DNA from: Lachnospiraceae bacterium
GTDB taxonomy: Bacteria > Bacillota > Clostridia > Lachnospirales > Lachnospiraceae
Length of the DNA stretch: 22,295 bases
NCBI GenBank assembly: GCA_900771995.1
Contig: CAAGQC010000085.1
Coordinates: forward strand, 1-22,295
Direction: 5' to 3'
In this document: positions 6,780 through 16,000 of the stretch, piece after piece
Layout of the letters: each line of letters opens with the position of its first letter
How positions within the stretch are numbered: the first letter of the stretch is position 1
The notes under the pieces: generated by a model
The model's database searches: none
Seen by the model: only the letters and a program-made list of their open reading frames with translations
What the model was told of the DNA's origin: nothing
Translations under genes and position numbers: made by a program

Positions 6780-7373
6780 ATCGTTCTTACTCTTTAAAAA
6801 TGCGATTAAACTTTGTGTTCCGGCATCGGCGTGGATGCCGATGGCTTTCGTCAGGAACAGGCGATAATCCATATCGTAATCTCCCTTGATCAGTTCGAGG
6901 AATCCGTGGAACCGCATGGCTGCCAGGATCCGCAGTAATTCCATATCGGGCGTAAAGCCCAGTTGTTTTTCGTAATAGCCCCCAAAGGCGGTCACCATGT
7001 TGGAGAAGACCTCGTCCCGGAAGGCTTCGTATTTGCTGCCGGAGCATTTCTCCAGCACCAGTTCGCATTCCTGGCGGTGCGCACAGATATATTCCATGAT
7101 CTCCCGCTCATTCTGCTCCGCGGTTTCCGGGTGCTCCTGCTCCCGTTTTGCAATCGCGTACATCATTTTCCGGTACTCTGTGACAACAGGGTCCAGGATC
7201 GCACCGAGCAGAGCTTCTTTATTCTCAAAAGAAAAATAAAAAGCGCCCGTGGTCACTCCCGCTTTTCTGCAGATATCCCGAAGATTCGCTTTCGTATATC
7301 CCTTTTCCAGAAATTCTTCCCGGCCGCAGCGGATTAAATTTTCCTCTGTGATTTTCTTACGATCCATCTCCAT
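6768..7373 (-). CDS. TetR family transcriptional repressor
   Basis: A TetR-type helix-turn-helix lies near the N terminus (KANLRDICRKAGVTTGAFYF, then SFENKEALL), followed by an all-helical ligand-binding domain. The length of 201 residues is normal. The frame extends upstream to a TTG at 7412, but that TTG is the first three bases of the -35 TTGACC, so the longer start is rejected. The real start is the ATG at 7373 or the one at 7367. The -10 ends at 7384, so the transcript would begin only about 4 bases before the 7373 ATG, making the mRNA nearly leaderless; GGAG directly abuts the 7367 ATG. A perfect ATAACA/TGTTAT inverted repeat covers the start and -10, pointing to autorepression. The ligand is unknown. 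Confidence 0.9.
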   Translation of the reverse strand: MEMDRKKITEENLIRCGREEFLEKGYTKANLRDICRKAGVTTGAFYFSFENKEALLGAILDPVVTEYRKMMYAIAKREQEHPETAEQNEREIMEYICAHRQECELVLEKCSGSKYEAFRDEVFSNMVTAFGGYYEKQLGFTPDMELLRILAAMRFHGFLELIKGDYDMDYRLFLTKAIGIHADAGTQSLIAFLKSKNDAHR

Positions 7374-7412
7374 AACAAATGTTATATTAGCATAGACTAA
7401 CTCGCGGGTCAA
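7372..7412 (-). promoter_or_regulatory. tetR promoter and autoregulatory operator
   Basis: On the minus strand: -35 TTGACC (7412-7407), a 17-base spacer, extended -10 TGCTAATAT (-10 at 7389-7384). The inverted repeat ATAACA-AA-TGTTAT (7372-7385) overlaps the end of the -10 and the start codon. Confidence 0.75.
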
Positions 7413-7429
7413 GATTTTTGGGGGAAAGT

Positions 7430-8017
7430 TTATGCTCTGTCATCGGTGAGGTATTCCCGGCACATGTCCAGAAAATACGCGTGGATCCGCGGATCGTCGG
7501 ACAGTTCCGGGTGGAATGCCAGTCCGATCTGATTCCGGAACCGGACGCCCACGATTTTCTCATCGACCGTAGCGATTATCTGCACGCTGTCCGTAACAGA
7601 GGTCACATAAGGAGCGCGGATAAAAGTCATGGGATAGTCCGTGCCCAGAAGGGATACCGGTGCTGTCCGGACAAAGCTTGCCAGCTGTCTGCCGTAGGCA
7701 TTGCGGCGGACCGTTACCGGGAGCGTCCCCAGATGCACCAAGGGATCTCCGTCTATTTTTTCTGCGAGAAGGATCAGACCGGCGCAGGTGCCGAGGACCG
7801 GCAGGCCCTTCCGAATCCTCTCCTGCAGGGGAGCAAGGAGATCCAGCTTTCGTAAAAGCTGTCCCTGCACCGTACTTTCCCCGCCGGGGAGGATCAGCCC
7901 GTCAATGCCGTCTAAGTCTTTTAACTGTCGGATCTCGACCGATTCCTGACCTAAATCCCGGATCATTTTCTCATGTTCAATAAAGGCACCCTGTACCGCA
8001 AGCACTCCGATCTTCAT
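7430..8017 (-). CDS. pdxT: Pyridoxal 5'-phosphate synthase glutaminase subunit PdxT
   Basis: PdxT hydrolyses glutamine and channels ammonia to PdxS for one-step synthesis of pyridoxal phosphate from ribose 5-phosphate and glyceraldehyde 3-phosphate. The 195-residue protein begins MKIGVLAVQGAFIEHE, the standard family start. It has PGGEST (44-49), nucleophile Cys78 in GTCAG and the His169/Glu171 pair in FHPEL, so the triad is complete. An open frame continues upstream to 8122 inside pdxS, but the family start and AGAGGAAAA upstream favour 8017. The start is 4 bases after the pdxS stop, so the two are cotranscribed. No terminator is visible after pdxT, so transcription may run on into tetR. Confidence 0.96.
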   Translation of the reverse strand: MKIGVLAVQGAFIEHEKMIRDLGQESVEIRQLKDLDGIDGLILPGGESTVQGQLLRKLDLLAPLQERIRKGLPVLGTCAGLILLAEKIDGDPLVHLGTLPVTVRRNAYGRQLASFVRTAPVSLLGTDYPMTFIRAPYVTSVTDSVQIIATVDEKIVGVRFRNQIGLAFHPELSDDPRIHAYFLDMCREYLTDDRA

Positions 8018-8021
8018 CTGT

Positions 8022-8906
8022 TTATTTTCCTCTTTCTTCCATGATAAGCTGGATCTCGTTGGCATTGATACCCACCATGGCTTCGCCGAGATTCTCGGAA
8101 AGCTTTGCGATGAGATCCGCATCGGTGTAATTCGTTACGGCCTGCACGATGGCAGCGGCACGTTTGGCGGGATCCCCGGATTTGAAGATACCGGAGCCGA
8201 CGAAGACACCTTCCGCTCCCAGCTGCATCATAAGGGCAGCATCCGCAGGGGTGGCAACGCCACCGGCGGCGAAGTTGACGACGGGAAGTTTGCCGTTTTC
8301 ATGCACATACCGTACCAGATCGTAGGGAACCTGCAGCTGTTTGGCCTCTTCGAACAGCTCATCCGGACGCATGGAGGTGATCTTGCGGATCTCGGCGTTC
8401 ATCCTGCGCATGTGGCGGACGGCCTGTACCACATCGCCGGTGCCGGGTTCGCCCTTGGTGCGGATCATGGAAGCCCCCTCATTGATCCGGCGCAGTGCTT
8501 CGCCGAGGTCTCTGGCGCCGCAGACGAAAGGAACGCGGAAGGCTTTCTTATCAATATGGTATACGTCATCGGCAGGGGAAAGCACTTCAGATTCGTCGAT
8601 GTAGTCGATCTCGATGGCCTGCAGGATCTGCGCCTCCACAAAGTGACCGATACGGCATTTTGCCATGACGGGGATGCTGACAGCTTCCTGGATTCCTTTG
8701 ATCATGGCGGGATCGCTCATACGGGACACACCACCGGCTGCGCGGATATCCGCGGGGATCCGCTCCAGAGCCATGACTGCGCAGGCTCCGGCCGCCTCGG
8801 CGATCCTGGCCTGTTCGGGAGTGGTGACATCCATGATAACGCCGCCCTTTAACATCTGGGCCAGCCCTTTATTCAATTCATACTGTGTATTTTCTGCATT
8901 GCTCAT
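8022..8906 (-). CDS. pdxS: Pyridoxal 5'-phosphate synthase subunit PdxS
   Basis: PdxS is the synthase barrel of the PLP synthase complex (twelve PdxS with twelve PdxT in known structures). The 294-residue length is typical. Catalytic residues are intact: Asp26 (VIMDV), Lys83 (MAKCRIGHFVEAQ), which holds the first covalent intermediate, and Lys151 (IRTKGEPGTGD). The phosphate-binding glycine segment NFAAGGVATPADAALMMQLG is present, as is GVFVGSGIFKS. CAAGGAGG lies 11 bases before the ATG. It forms an operon with pdxT and faces a MocR/PdxR-type regulator, the usual arrangement for control by PLP level. Confidence 0.97.
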   Translation of the reverse strand: MSNAENTQYELNKGLAQMLKGGVIMDVTTPEQARIAEAAGACAVMALERIPADIRAAGGVSRMSDPAMIKGIQEAVSIPVMAKCRIGHFVEAQILQAIEIDYIDESEVLSPADDVYHIDKKAFRVPFVCGARDLGEALRRINEGASMIRTKGEPGTGDVVQAVRHMRRMNAEIRKITSMRPDELFEEAKQLQVPYDLVRYVHENGKLPVVNFAAGGVATPADAALMMQLGAEGVFVGSGIFKSGDPAKRAAAIVQAVTNYTDADLIAKLSENLGEAMVGINANEIQLIMEERGK

Positions 8907-8938
8907 AATCTGAAAAACCTCCTTGGCTTTTGTTTTTA

Positions 8939-8993
8939 TTGTTTTTCTTTGCTGAACATCATATAATAAAACTGGTTATAGATAAATGATCAA
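8939..8993. promoter_or_regulatory. Overlapping divergent pdxS and pdxR promoters
   Basis: Plus strand, towards the regulator: TTGTTT (8939-8944), 17 bases, perfect TATAAT (8962-8967). Minus strand, towards pdxS: TTGATC (8993-8988), 17 bases, TTTATT (8970-8965). The two -10 boxes overlap by three bases, so polymerases would exclude each other. The minus-strand boxes are weaker, 4 of 6 each. Confidence 0.5.
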
Positions 8994-9030
8994 TACGATT
9001 TAAAAATAGATGTCAGATGGAGGACGTTCC

Positions 9031-10461
9031 ATGCTTACCTATGTCTTTGAAAATAACGGGGAACCGCTCTACGAGCAGGTGTACCGGTACATTAAAAATG
9101 ATATTACGAGTGGAATTTTACAGCCCGGGGAAAAGCTGCCATCGAAGCGGACCTTCGCACACAACAACGGCATTAGTACCATTACGATCCAAAATGCATA
9201 TGACCAGTTGATCAGTGAAGGGTATATTTATACGATTCCGAAAAAGGGATATTATGTGGCGGATATCGACGAGATGACGAAGCTGACGAAAAGTTCCAGT
9301 ATCGCGCTGGATATCCGGATGCCGGCGGAACCGGAAAACTATGCGGTGGATCTGTCGGGGAATCAGATGAATCCGGATAATTTCCCGTTTTCCGTATGGG
9401 CGCGGACTTCCCGTGAGGTGATCTCGGAGCGGAGCCGGGAACTGATGGAGGTACCTCCGGCCAACGGTGTCCGGGAGCTGCGGGCGGCAATCGCGGAGCA
9501 TCTGAAATCTTTCCGGGGGATGCTGGTGGATCCGAATCAGATCGTCATCGGCGCCGGGACGGAGTATCTCTACGGACTGCTGATCCAGCTGCTGGGCAGT
9601 GACCGGACCTACTGCATTGAGAATCCGGGGTATCAGAAACTCCGGAAAATCTACGAACAGTATCACATTGACTGCAAATATGCGGATATGGATGAACAGG
9701 GGATTTCCATGGAAGGACTGGAGCGCTCCGGGGCGCAGATCGCGCATATCAGCCCGAATCATCATTTTCCCACAGGTATCACAATGCCGGCCAGCAGGCG
9801 CTATGAGGTGCTGACATGGGCGAATGCCAGACGGGGGCGTTACATCATCGAGGATGATTATGACAGTGAGTTCCGGGCCAACGGCAGACCCCTGCCGACG
9901 CTGTTTGGCATCGATGCGTTCGAAAAAGTGATCTACATGAATACTTTTTCGAAGTCCTTAAGTCCGACGATCCGTATCAGCTATATGGTGCTGCCGGTGC
10001 ATCTGATCAATCGTTATTATGAGAAGCTGGCATTCTATTCCTGCACCGTGTCGAATTTCGAACAGTATACGCTGGCGGATTTTATTGCGAAGGGCTATTT
10101 TGAAAAACATATCAACCGGATGCGTCTCTTCTACAGCAGACAGAGGAAACATCTGATCGATGCCATCGAGAAGAGCAGTCTGCGGGACAAATGCGAGATC
10201 GTGGAGAACGAATCGGGACTGCATTTTCTGATCCGGTTCCGGACGGAGTTGTCGGATGAGAGTATGGCGAAGCGGCTGCAGGCAGAGGGGATTCGGATGC
10301 AGGCATTGTCAGAATATTATTTCACGCCGGATCAGCGGCAGGAGCATACCTTTATCATTAATTATTCCAACATTGATCTTGCGGGGCAGGAGGATGTATT
10401 TGAAAAAATTGCCACCTTATGTAACAACCAGGAAGCAAAAGTCGTTATTATAGATAGATGA
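9031..10461 (+). CDS. pdxR: MocR/GabR-type regulator, probable PdxR
   Basis: The 476-residue protein fuses an N-terminal GntR-type winged helix (about residues 10-77, EQVYRYIKNDITSGILQPGE then LPSKRTFA) to a fold-type I aminotransferase-like domain. PLP-binding Lys308 lies in NTFSKSLSP, with EDDYDSEF at 274-281. MocR proteins use PLP as an effector. The divergent position beside pdxST makes a PdxR role, activating or repressing PLP synthesis in response to PLP, the natural reading. The name is given from context. An upstream ATG at 9010 is in frame, but GGAGG at 9019-9023 is correctly placed for the ATG at 9031. The sequence ends 17 bases before the next gene, which may be read from the same transcript. 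Confidence 0.9.
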   Translation: MLTYVFENNGEPLYEQVYRYIKNDITSGILQPGEKLPSKRTFAHNNGISTITIQNAYDQLISEGYIYTIPKKGYYVADIDEMTKLTKSSSIALDIRMPAEPENYAVDLSGNQMNPDNFPFSVWARTSREVISERSRELMEVPPANGVRELRAAIAEHLKSFRGMLVDPNQIVIGAGTEYLYGLLIQLLGSDRTYCIENPGYQKLRKIYEQYHIDCKYADMDEQGISMEGLERSGAQIAHISPNHHFPTGITMPASRRYEVLTWANARRGRYIIEDDYDSEFRANGRPLPTLFGIDAFEKVIYMNTFSKSLSPTIRISYMVLPVHLINRYYEKLAFYSCTVSNFEQYTLADFIAKGYFEKHINRMRLFYSRQRKHLIDAIEKSSLRDKCEIVENESGLHFLIRFRTELSDESMAKRLQAEGIRMQALSEYYFTPDQRQEHTFIINYSNIDLAGQEDVFEKIATLCNNQEAKVVIIDR

Positions 10462-10478
10462 AAACAAAGGAGGGGCCT

Positions 10479-10751
10479 ATGAAGAAAATTAACGTAAAAG
10501 TAACTGTTTTTTTGGGTGTGATCGTACTGGCGGTGGTGGTACTTCTGCTGAATCTGGTGGAATTCCACAGAACGGTGGATCTCACGGTGCCGGGGATCCG
10601 GATGCCGAAGGAGAATGCCTTCGAAAAGCAGGAAGAGATGGTGGAAGGCGTGGGATATTTTCAGTTCGTCTATGCAGATGGCGAGACGCGTTCGTTCCGC
10701 TATGCCTCGGAGGAACAGGGGTTATGGACAGGGGAAGCGGTACAGAAGTAA
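10479..10751 (+). CDS. Small single-pass membrane protein, unknown function
   Basis: The 90-residue protein has a basic start, one hydrophobic helix (about residues 8-25, VFLGVIVLAVVVLLL) and about 60 residues that should lie outside the cell. No lipobox is seen. I do not recognise it. AAAGGAGGGGCCT precedes the ATG at 10479; a longer start at 10458 overlapping the regulator's end is rejected. Its ribosome site closely resembles those of the two large membrane genes that follow (AGGAGGGGCTT), which hints that the three belong together. It lies 17 bases after the MocR gene and could be read with it. Confidence 0.75.
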   Translation: MKKINVKVTVFLGVIVLAVVVLLLNLVEFHRTVDLTVPGIRMPKENAFEKQEEMVEGVGYFQFVYADGETRSFRYASEEQGLWTGEAVQK

Positions 10752-10775
10752 GTTCTATTAGGAAAGATTTCTTAC

Positions 10776-10822
10776 TTGACAGATAGGTCGGCAGATTGTA
10801 GACTGTAATTACAAAGAGTCTA
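10776..10822 (+). promoter_or_regulatory. Promoter with palindromic operator upstream of the M56-related pair
   Basis: Perfect -35 TTGACA (10776-10781), 17 bases, -10 TAGACT (10799-10804). The -10 is also the left arm of an inverted repeat: TAGACT (10799-10804) with AGTCTA (10817-10822). A perfect 10-base palindrome, TGTAATTACA (10804-10813), lies inside. A repressor dimer bound here would block the promoter. The protein is unknown; a BlaI-type regulator is one candidate because of the BlaR1-like gene downstream. Confidence 0.6.
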
Positions 10823-10868
10823 TAAAACATCGACTTCGACTTGCCGGTCGGCAGGACAGGAGGGGCTT

Positions 10869-12968
10869 ATGGGCGAAAAAAAGCACAGAATATCGGATAT
10901 TACAGGGAAGTTGAAAAAGGCACCGAAATGGTGTTCCTATCTGCTGTGGGGAGGCGTGAGCGGCGCAGTGGTGATCGTGGCACTGATCGTGACCTTTGGC
11001 AGTAATCCGGGCGGGGGATCGGATGGGACGGAGGTGGCCGATTCCGCTGCCGTGACAGAGACAGCAGATCCCGGCACGGCAACGAAAAAGGCGGAAAGCA
11101 GTACGGACAGCGTAATGACACCGGAAGATTTTGCCAATGTAACGATTCAAAGCAGAGAAGAATTCGGCAGTATTTTTTCGCTGGAAACCATAGAAACACA
11201 GCGTTCTTTTCTCTGGGACAGCACGGCGTATGATCTGGTGTGGCCGGAGAATAACGGAGATTATGTGTATGAGGTATTTAAGGCTCTGTCAGACGGAAAT
11301 ACTTCGCAGGAATACACGAAATACACGGATCCGGTGACTTCTGCGGCAGCGATTCTGCATCTGGGAGAAGGCTCCGGGGTGGTGACAGAGACACTTTACA
11401 AGGCGAAGCAGCAGTATAATTTCAGCGACGATCCGGGAGAGGGGTCTGTGGTCAATGTCCGTTATACGTTCACGGCAGACGGATCTTTCATAGACATTCC
11501 CATGGTGCTGGCAGAGGAGACGCAGCAAATGTGGTTTGTGTCCTTCGGGGATATGAGCAAAAGCGGCGATCCGGACAAAAGCTACGGACCGTTAGAGGGA
11601 GATATCTGCACGCGGAACGTGTACGCGGAATATGAACTTAACGGCAGCGAACAGTATCGGGTCACGAAAGGCAGTTATACCGGGGAAGACAATATCGGAG
11701 AAAGAGAGTATATACAGGTGTCCGGTTTTGGAATCTATCTGATGGATGAGAAGGACAGTTCTTTTGGCTGCATTCATGCGGAGCGGCTCCCGGCGGAGGT
11801 TCCGGCGGATGTGACTGCCGTGCGGACAGCCTATCGGACTTCGGAAGCTTATAATATTTATCAGGCGGATCAGGGATTGACGGAGGAAAGCTTCATTAAG
11901 GTCTATTATCTGACAGATCCCGACGCGTCGCATCTGGGGACGGATGCATGGATGCCCGTGGTGTTACGGGAATATGATCTGAGCACCGGGGCCGTAACCG
12001 ACAGAGCATTGCCGGAGGACCTGCAGGTGGGAACCGGGCTGCGGGTAGATAACGGTTATTACGATATATACCATTATGCCGATCCGGATATCTCGATCCT
12101 TCTGCCGTTAATCTCGACGGACAGTCTGTATGCCGGAAAATCCTGGGAGGAACTGGCGGGAGCCGTGGACGGAAGCTATGCGGTCAAACGCGGAATGGAT
12201 ATTCTGGCTTATCCGGGAGTCGTATTTGATGTTTCGGAGCGGACGGAGGATGAGACTTTCGCCCTGCTGGATCTGGACGGAGACGGATTTTCAGAGAAAA
12301 TATCTCTGCATCCTGCGGACACGGCAGAAGGATATTCGCTGGAGCGTTATCTGTCCTATGTGAATCAGGGACTGTGGGAAATGAACTGCTATGACCTGGG
12401 CGAGGCGGTGCTGGAAGTAAACGGTCAGGCGACGGAGATTACTTATACGTCGAATATGAACAATTCTATTTTCGCATTCAGCCCGGATGGGAAACAGATA
12501 CTGATCGCATTGTACGAAGATGGTCCCAGTGCGGATCCGCTGACCAGACTCTATCGTTATCAAAACGGAAAACTGGTGGAATCCGGACAGATCCAGGATG
12601 ATATTCGAGACTTCCGGATCCAGGACGGACAGATCGCGGTCACCGAGCCCTACTGGGCGGTGCAGACGGATTCTATTCATAGGATCTACCGGGTGACAGC
12701 TACCGGACAACTGAAAGAAGTGCCGCAGGAGGAGTATATACTGGGTGGCTGGACAGAAGTGGAACTGCTGCAGGATATGACCCTGTACCGTACACCGGAT
12801 GGAGAGACCTTCGTACTGCCGGCAGGAAGCAAGGCGCGTATGACGATGCTGGATGCGACACAGAACTGGATCTGCCTGCATGGAGAAGACAATACGGAGG
12901 GGTGGTTCCGGCTGGAAAACGATATCAATTACGGTGATTATTTTAGTGGTCTGAACCTCGCTGACTAA
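10869..12968 (+). CDS. Membrane-anchored sensor-like protein, protease-less paralogue of the M56 gene
   Basis: The 699-residue protein has a short cytoplasmic start, one membrane helix (about residues 24-44) and an ectodomain of about 650 residues. Residues 15-28 (LKKAPKWCSYLLWG) match residues 33-46 of the next protein. Immediately after, the sequence resembles that protein's last helix and SNPG segment (about 385-402), so about 335 residues holding the M56 peptidase are absent. The ectodomains are clearly related: SREEFG near 95-100, DIPMV, VYAEY, then ALLDLDGDG (FG-GAP/EF-hand-like) near 467, and an SH3-like end (WICLHGEDNTEGWFRLEND). ACAGGAGGGGCTT precedes the ATG exactly as in the paralogue. 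It may bind the same signal without cleaving anything. Confidence 0.8.
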   Translation: MGEKKHRISDITGKLKKAPKWCSYLLWGGVSGAVVIVALIVTFGSNPGGGSDGTEVADSAAVTETADPGTATKKAESSTDSVMTPEDFANVTIQSREEFGSIFSLETIETQRSFLWDSTAYDLVWPENNGDYVYEVFKALSDGNTSQEYTKYTDPVTSAAAILHLGEGSGVVTETLYKAKQQYNFSDDPGEGSVVNVRYTFTADGSFIDIPMVLAEETQQMWFVSFGDMSKSGDPDKSYGPLEGDICTRNVYAEYELNGSEQYRVTKGSYTGEDNIGEREYIQVSGFGIYLMDEKDSSFGCIHAERLPAEVPADVTAVRTAYRTSEAYNIYQADQGLTEESFIKVYYLTDPDASHLGTDAWMPVVLREYDLSTGAVTDRALPEDLQVGTGLRVDNGYYDIYHYADPDISILLPLISTDSLYAGKSWEELAGAVDGSYAVKRGMDILAYPGVVFDVSERTEDETFALLDLDGDGFSEKISLHPADTAEGYSLERYLSYVNQGLWEMNCYDLGEAVLEVNGQATEITYTSNMNNSIFAFSPDGKQILIALYEDGPSADPLTRLYRYQNGKLVESGQIQDDIRDFRIQDGQIAVTEPYWAVQTDSIHRIYRVTATGQLKEVPQEEYILGGWTEVELLQDMTLYRTPDGETFVLPAGSKARMTMLDATQNWICLHGEDNTEGWFRLENDINYGDYFSGLNLAD

Positions 12969-12978
12969 GGAATGAAAA

Positions 12979-13014
12979 CAAGGAACGCAACAGGAAGCAC
13001 AACAGGAGACGCAA
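12979..13014 (+). repeat. Three imperfect 12-base tandem repeats
   Basis: CAAGGAACGCAA (12979-12990), CAGGAAGCACAA (12991-13002) and CAGGAGACGCAA (13003-13014), directly after the stop of the first paralogue. Confidence 0.55.
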
Positions 13015-13030
13015 TAAGAGATAACAGGTG

Positions 13031-13051
13031 ACAGGGAGAGTAACTCCCTGT
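13031..13051 (+). promoter_or_regulatory. Hairpin upstream of the M56 gene
   Basis: ACAGGGAG (13031-13038) pairs with CTCCCTGT (13044-13051) around a 5-base loop. No T-tract follows, so it is not a classical terminator. It sits 8 bases before the AGGAGGGG ribosome site and could influence mRNA processing or translation of the second gene. Confidence 0.5.
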
Positions 13052-13070
13052 GACAGTACAGGAGGGGCTT

Positions 13071-16000
13071 ATGGGTGAAGGCATCTATAGAATCTTTGAC
13101 AGCATATGGCGTTTGAGTCTGGTGGGAAGCTATTGTATCCTGCTGGTGATCCTTGCCAGATTTTTACTGAAAAAAGCGCCGAAGTGGTGTTCCTACCTGC
13201 TGTGGGGGATCGTGTTCCTACGGCTGTGCTGTCCGGTGCTGCCTACGACCGGGGTCAGCCTGATTCCGGAGCGGCTGCTGGCAGTGGGAAACGGGGTGGC
13301 TTACTCGCAGATGGCAGTCGGACAGGATGGTAATGGGGCTGACAACACAGAAAATGGCGTGGGAAACCGGAGCGAGAATGCTGCGTGGTCAGAATCGAAT
13401 GGTGAGACAGACAGGAATACCGGTCTGAATACGGGGATGCCGGAAGAAACGGAACTGGCAGCTTCCGCGGGTGCGGCGAACGGAAATACCGGACATGGAA
13501 GTGACCTTACGGGAAATACCGGAACCGGCCGTGCAGATAATGCGCAGGTAACAGGCAATGTGATGGATAGCAGCGATAATGCGGATGACCGCGGCGAGGC
13601 AGACAATGCGACGGGTGTGGGGATATTGTCCCGGCCGTTGTGGTTCCGTGCATTATCTCTGGTATGGCTGTTGGGAATGGCGGGATTTTTAGGTTACCAT
13701 GCTTTTTCCTATCTGCGGATGCGTCGCCGGATCCGCAGACCTGACAGTGGTGTCAGACAGGTGGAGCCGGGGATCTGTGAGATTGATGGCGGGCATCTGT
13801 CCTTTGTCATGGGGCTGATTCATCCGGTGATCTATCTGTCCTCCGGACTGGATTCCGAGAGCAGAAAAGTTGTGTTGTGTCATGAACGGGTGCATTTACA
13901 GCGCAGAGATTATCTCTGGAAGCCTGCGGCGTTGATCATCTGCTGCATCCACTGGTTCAATCCACTGGTGTGGCTGGCATTTTATCTGATGAACATGGAC
14001 TGCGAGATGTCCTGCGATGAGAAGGTTGTGAAGCTCCTCGGCGAGGAGAGCAAGAAAGTATATTCCTATACCCTGCTGGAGGAGGCTTCCGGCGGCGAGC
14101 GGAAACGCTATCGCGGCGGCTCCATCTGTGCGCTGTTATCTTTTGGCGAGGATCATGTGAAGAACCGGATCCGTCATGTATTGGATTACCGTAAGCCGCC
14201 GTTCTGGATGCTGGTTGGCGCGGCAGCAGTGGTTGTGATACTGGTGGTGTGCCTGTGCAGCAATCCGGGCAGCGGAACGGATGCAGCGGATGTTGCAAAT
14301 GCGGATAGCGGTGCAGAGGCAGATGCAACAGAAGCAACCGACGTGGCAGAGGCGACCGATGAAGCTGCAACAGGGGATTCTGCGGTGGATGAAGTGGACT
14401 ATGATACTGCGAAAACGGAGTGGCTGGCATTATTTGGACAGGGCATCCACAGCAGGGAAGAGTTTGGCGCCTTGTTTGATGTGACTGCTTTGGAGGATAC
14501 GCAGTCTTTTGCCGGACAGGACGGTGTCCAATATCTGGAATACAACGGGGAAAACGCGAGAAAGCTGCACCGGCAGATCTTAGATGGGGATACTGCGGCA
14601 CATGAGATCTACAAGAACCCGGTGAAGGCGGCGGAAGCTCTGCTGAATCTGCAGGGCGGCAGCGGAGAAATGACGGAATTGCTCTATGAACCGGGAAGGC
14701 AGTATTATTTTTATCAGGAGGATCCGAATCGTCCCGGGGAGGGAGCAGTGGCGAAGGTACAGTATACCTTTGCCGATGGTTCCACCATAGACATTCCCAT
14801 GGTATTTGCGGAGGAGAGCAGCCAGATCTGGCTGTTGTCACAGGGAAACCTGGACAGCAGGGGGCAACATTCCACCGGACCTCTGGACGGAGAGAATCAG
14901 GCCAGAGTGGTCTACGCGGAATACGGTCCCAAGGATGAAGACTGGTCTACCCTGGCAGAACTGTCGAAAAAATGGGTGTATGTAAAGGTAAATCCCGGCT
15001 CTTTTGCGGATGTGGCTGCTACTTATCAGATCTCGAGCTACGGCATTTATGCGGCGACCGGGGAGGATGCCGGACTGAACTGTATGGTTCCGGGCTATAT
15101 AGCACCGGTTCAGGGACGATCCACGGTTTATCAGGACATGGGAAATTACTATACGTCGGATGGCTATAGACAGGAGATGGCTTATCTGAAGCAGCAGGAT
15201 AGTGTCCGCTTGTACTATTTTGCAGCTTCCGGTTATCAGGAGGGAGATCTGGACATCTGGATCGACACCATCAGAGAATACGATACTTCGGGACAGACCG
15301 GAGAAAACGGGATCACAGACTGGAAACTGCCGTCGGAGGCACAGGATTTCTCCGCAGATACACTTACGGCGGAGGACGGCTATTGGATCCTGAGTCAGAG
15401 CAGCGGAATCGCACAAATGAAACTTCCGCTGCTGTCCAACCAACCGGTATGGAACGGAAAGGTGGCGGCAGATCTGACAGCGGAGGAAGCGGATGCCTAT
15501 GCAGCAGCACAGAGACAGGACATTCTGTCGAATGTGGGAGTTGTCTTTGATCTGTCCGAACGGGCGGCGCAGGAGACCTATGCCCTGCTGGATCTGGATG
15601 GGGACGGAACCGCGGAGCGGATCCTGCTTCGTTCAAGGATGGCACAGGCAGTAAATGAAGTGGATCATTCTCCGCTGGATCAATATACATTTGCAGTGAA
15701 TACCACGAGAGGGGAGACCCGGTCGGCACAGAATCTGGGAAACAGCATTTATGCTTTCAGTCCCGATGGCAGACAGATATTGTTGGCGTTGATGCGAAGG
15801 GATGAGTTCGGACGGTACGAGAGTTTCCTGTTCCGCTATGAGAACGGGGAATTACAGGAAATGGGAAGCTTTGCACAGGATATCCGGGAGATCTGGGTGG
15901 AAAATGGCCAGATCATCACCAGCCAGATTTATGATTATATGTTACAGAAGGAAAATCTGCGTATCGTGTACCGGATCGGAAGTGACGGAAAACTGGCGGA

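Noticed and set aside
7374..7412. Extended N terminus of TetR starting at TTG
   Set aside because: The TTG is part of the -35 box TTGACC, so this region is promoter, not coding.
13957..14841. Minus-strand open frame opposite the M56 gene
   Set aside because: Ser/Pro/Arg-rich shadow of the sense gene with no start signal.
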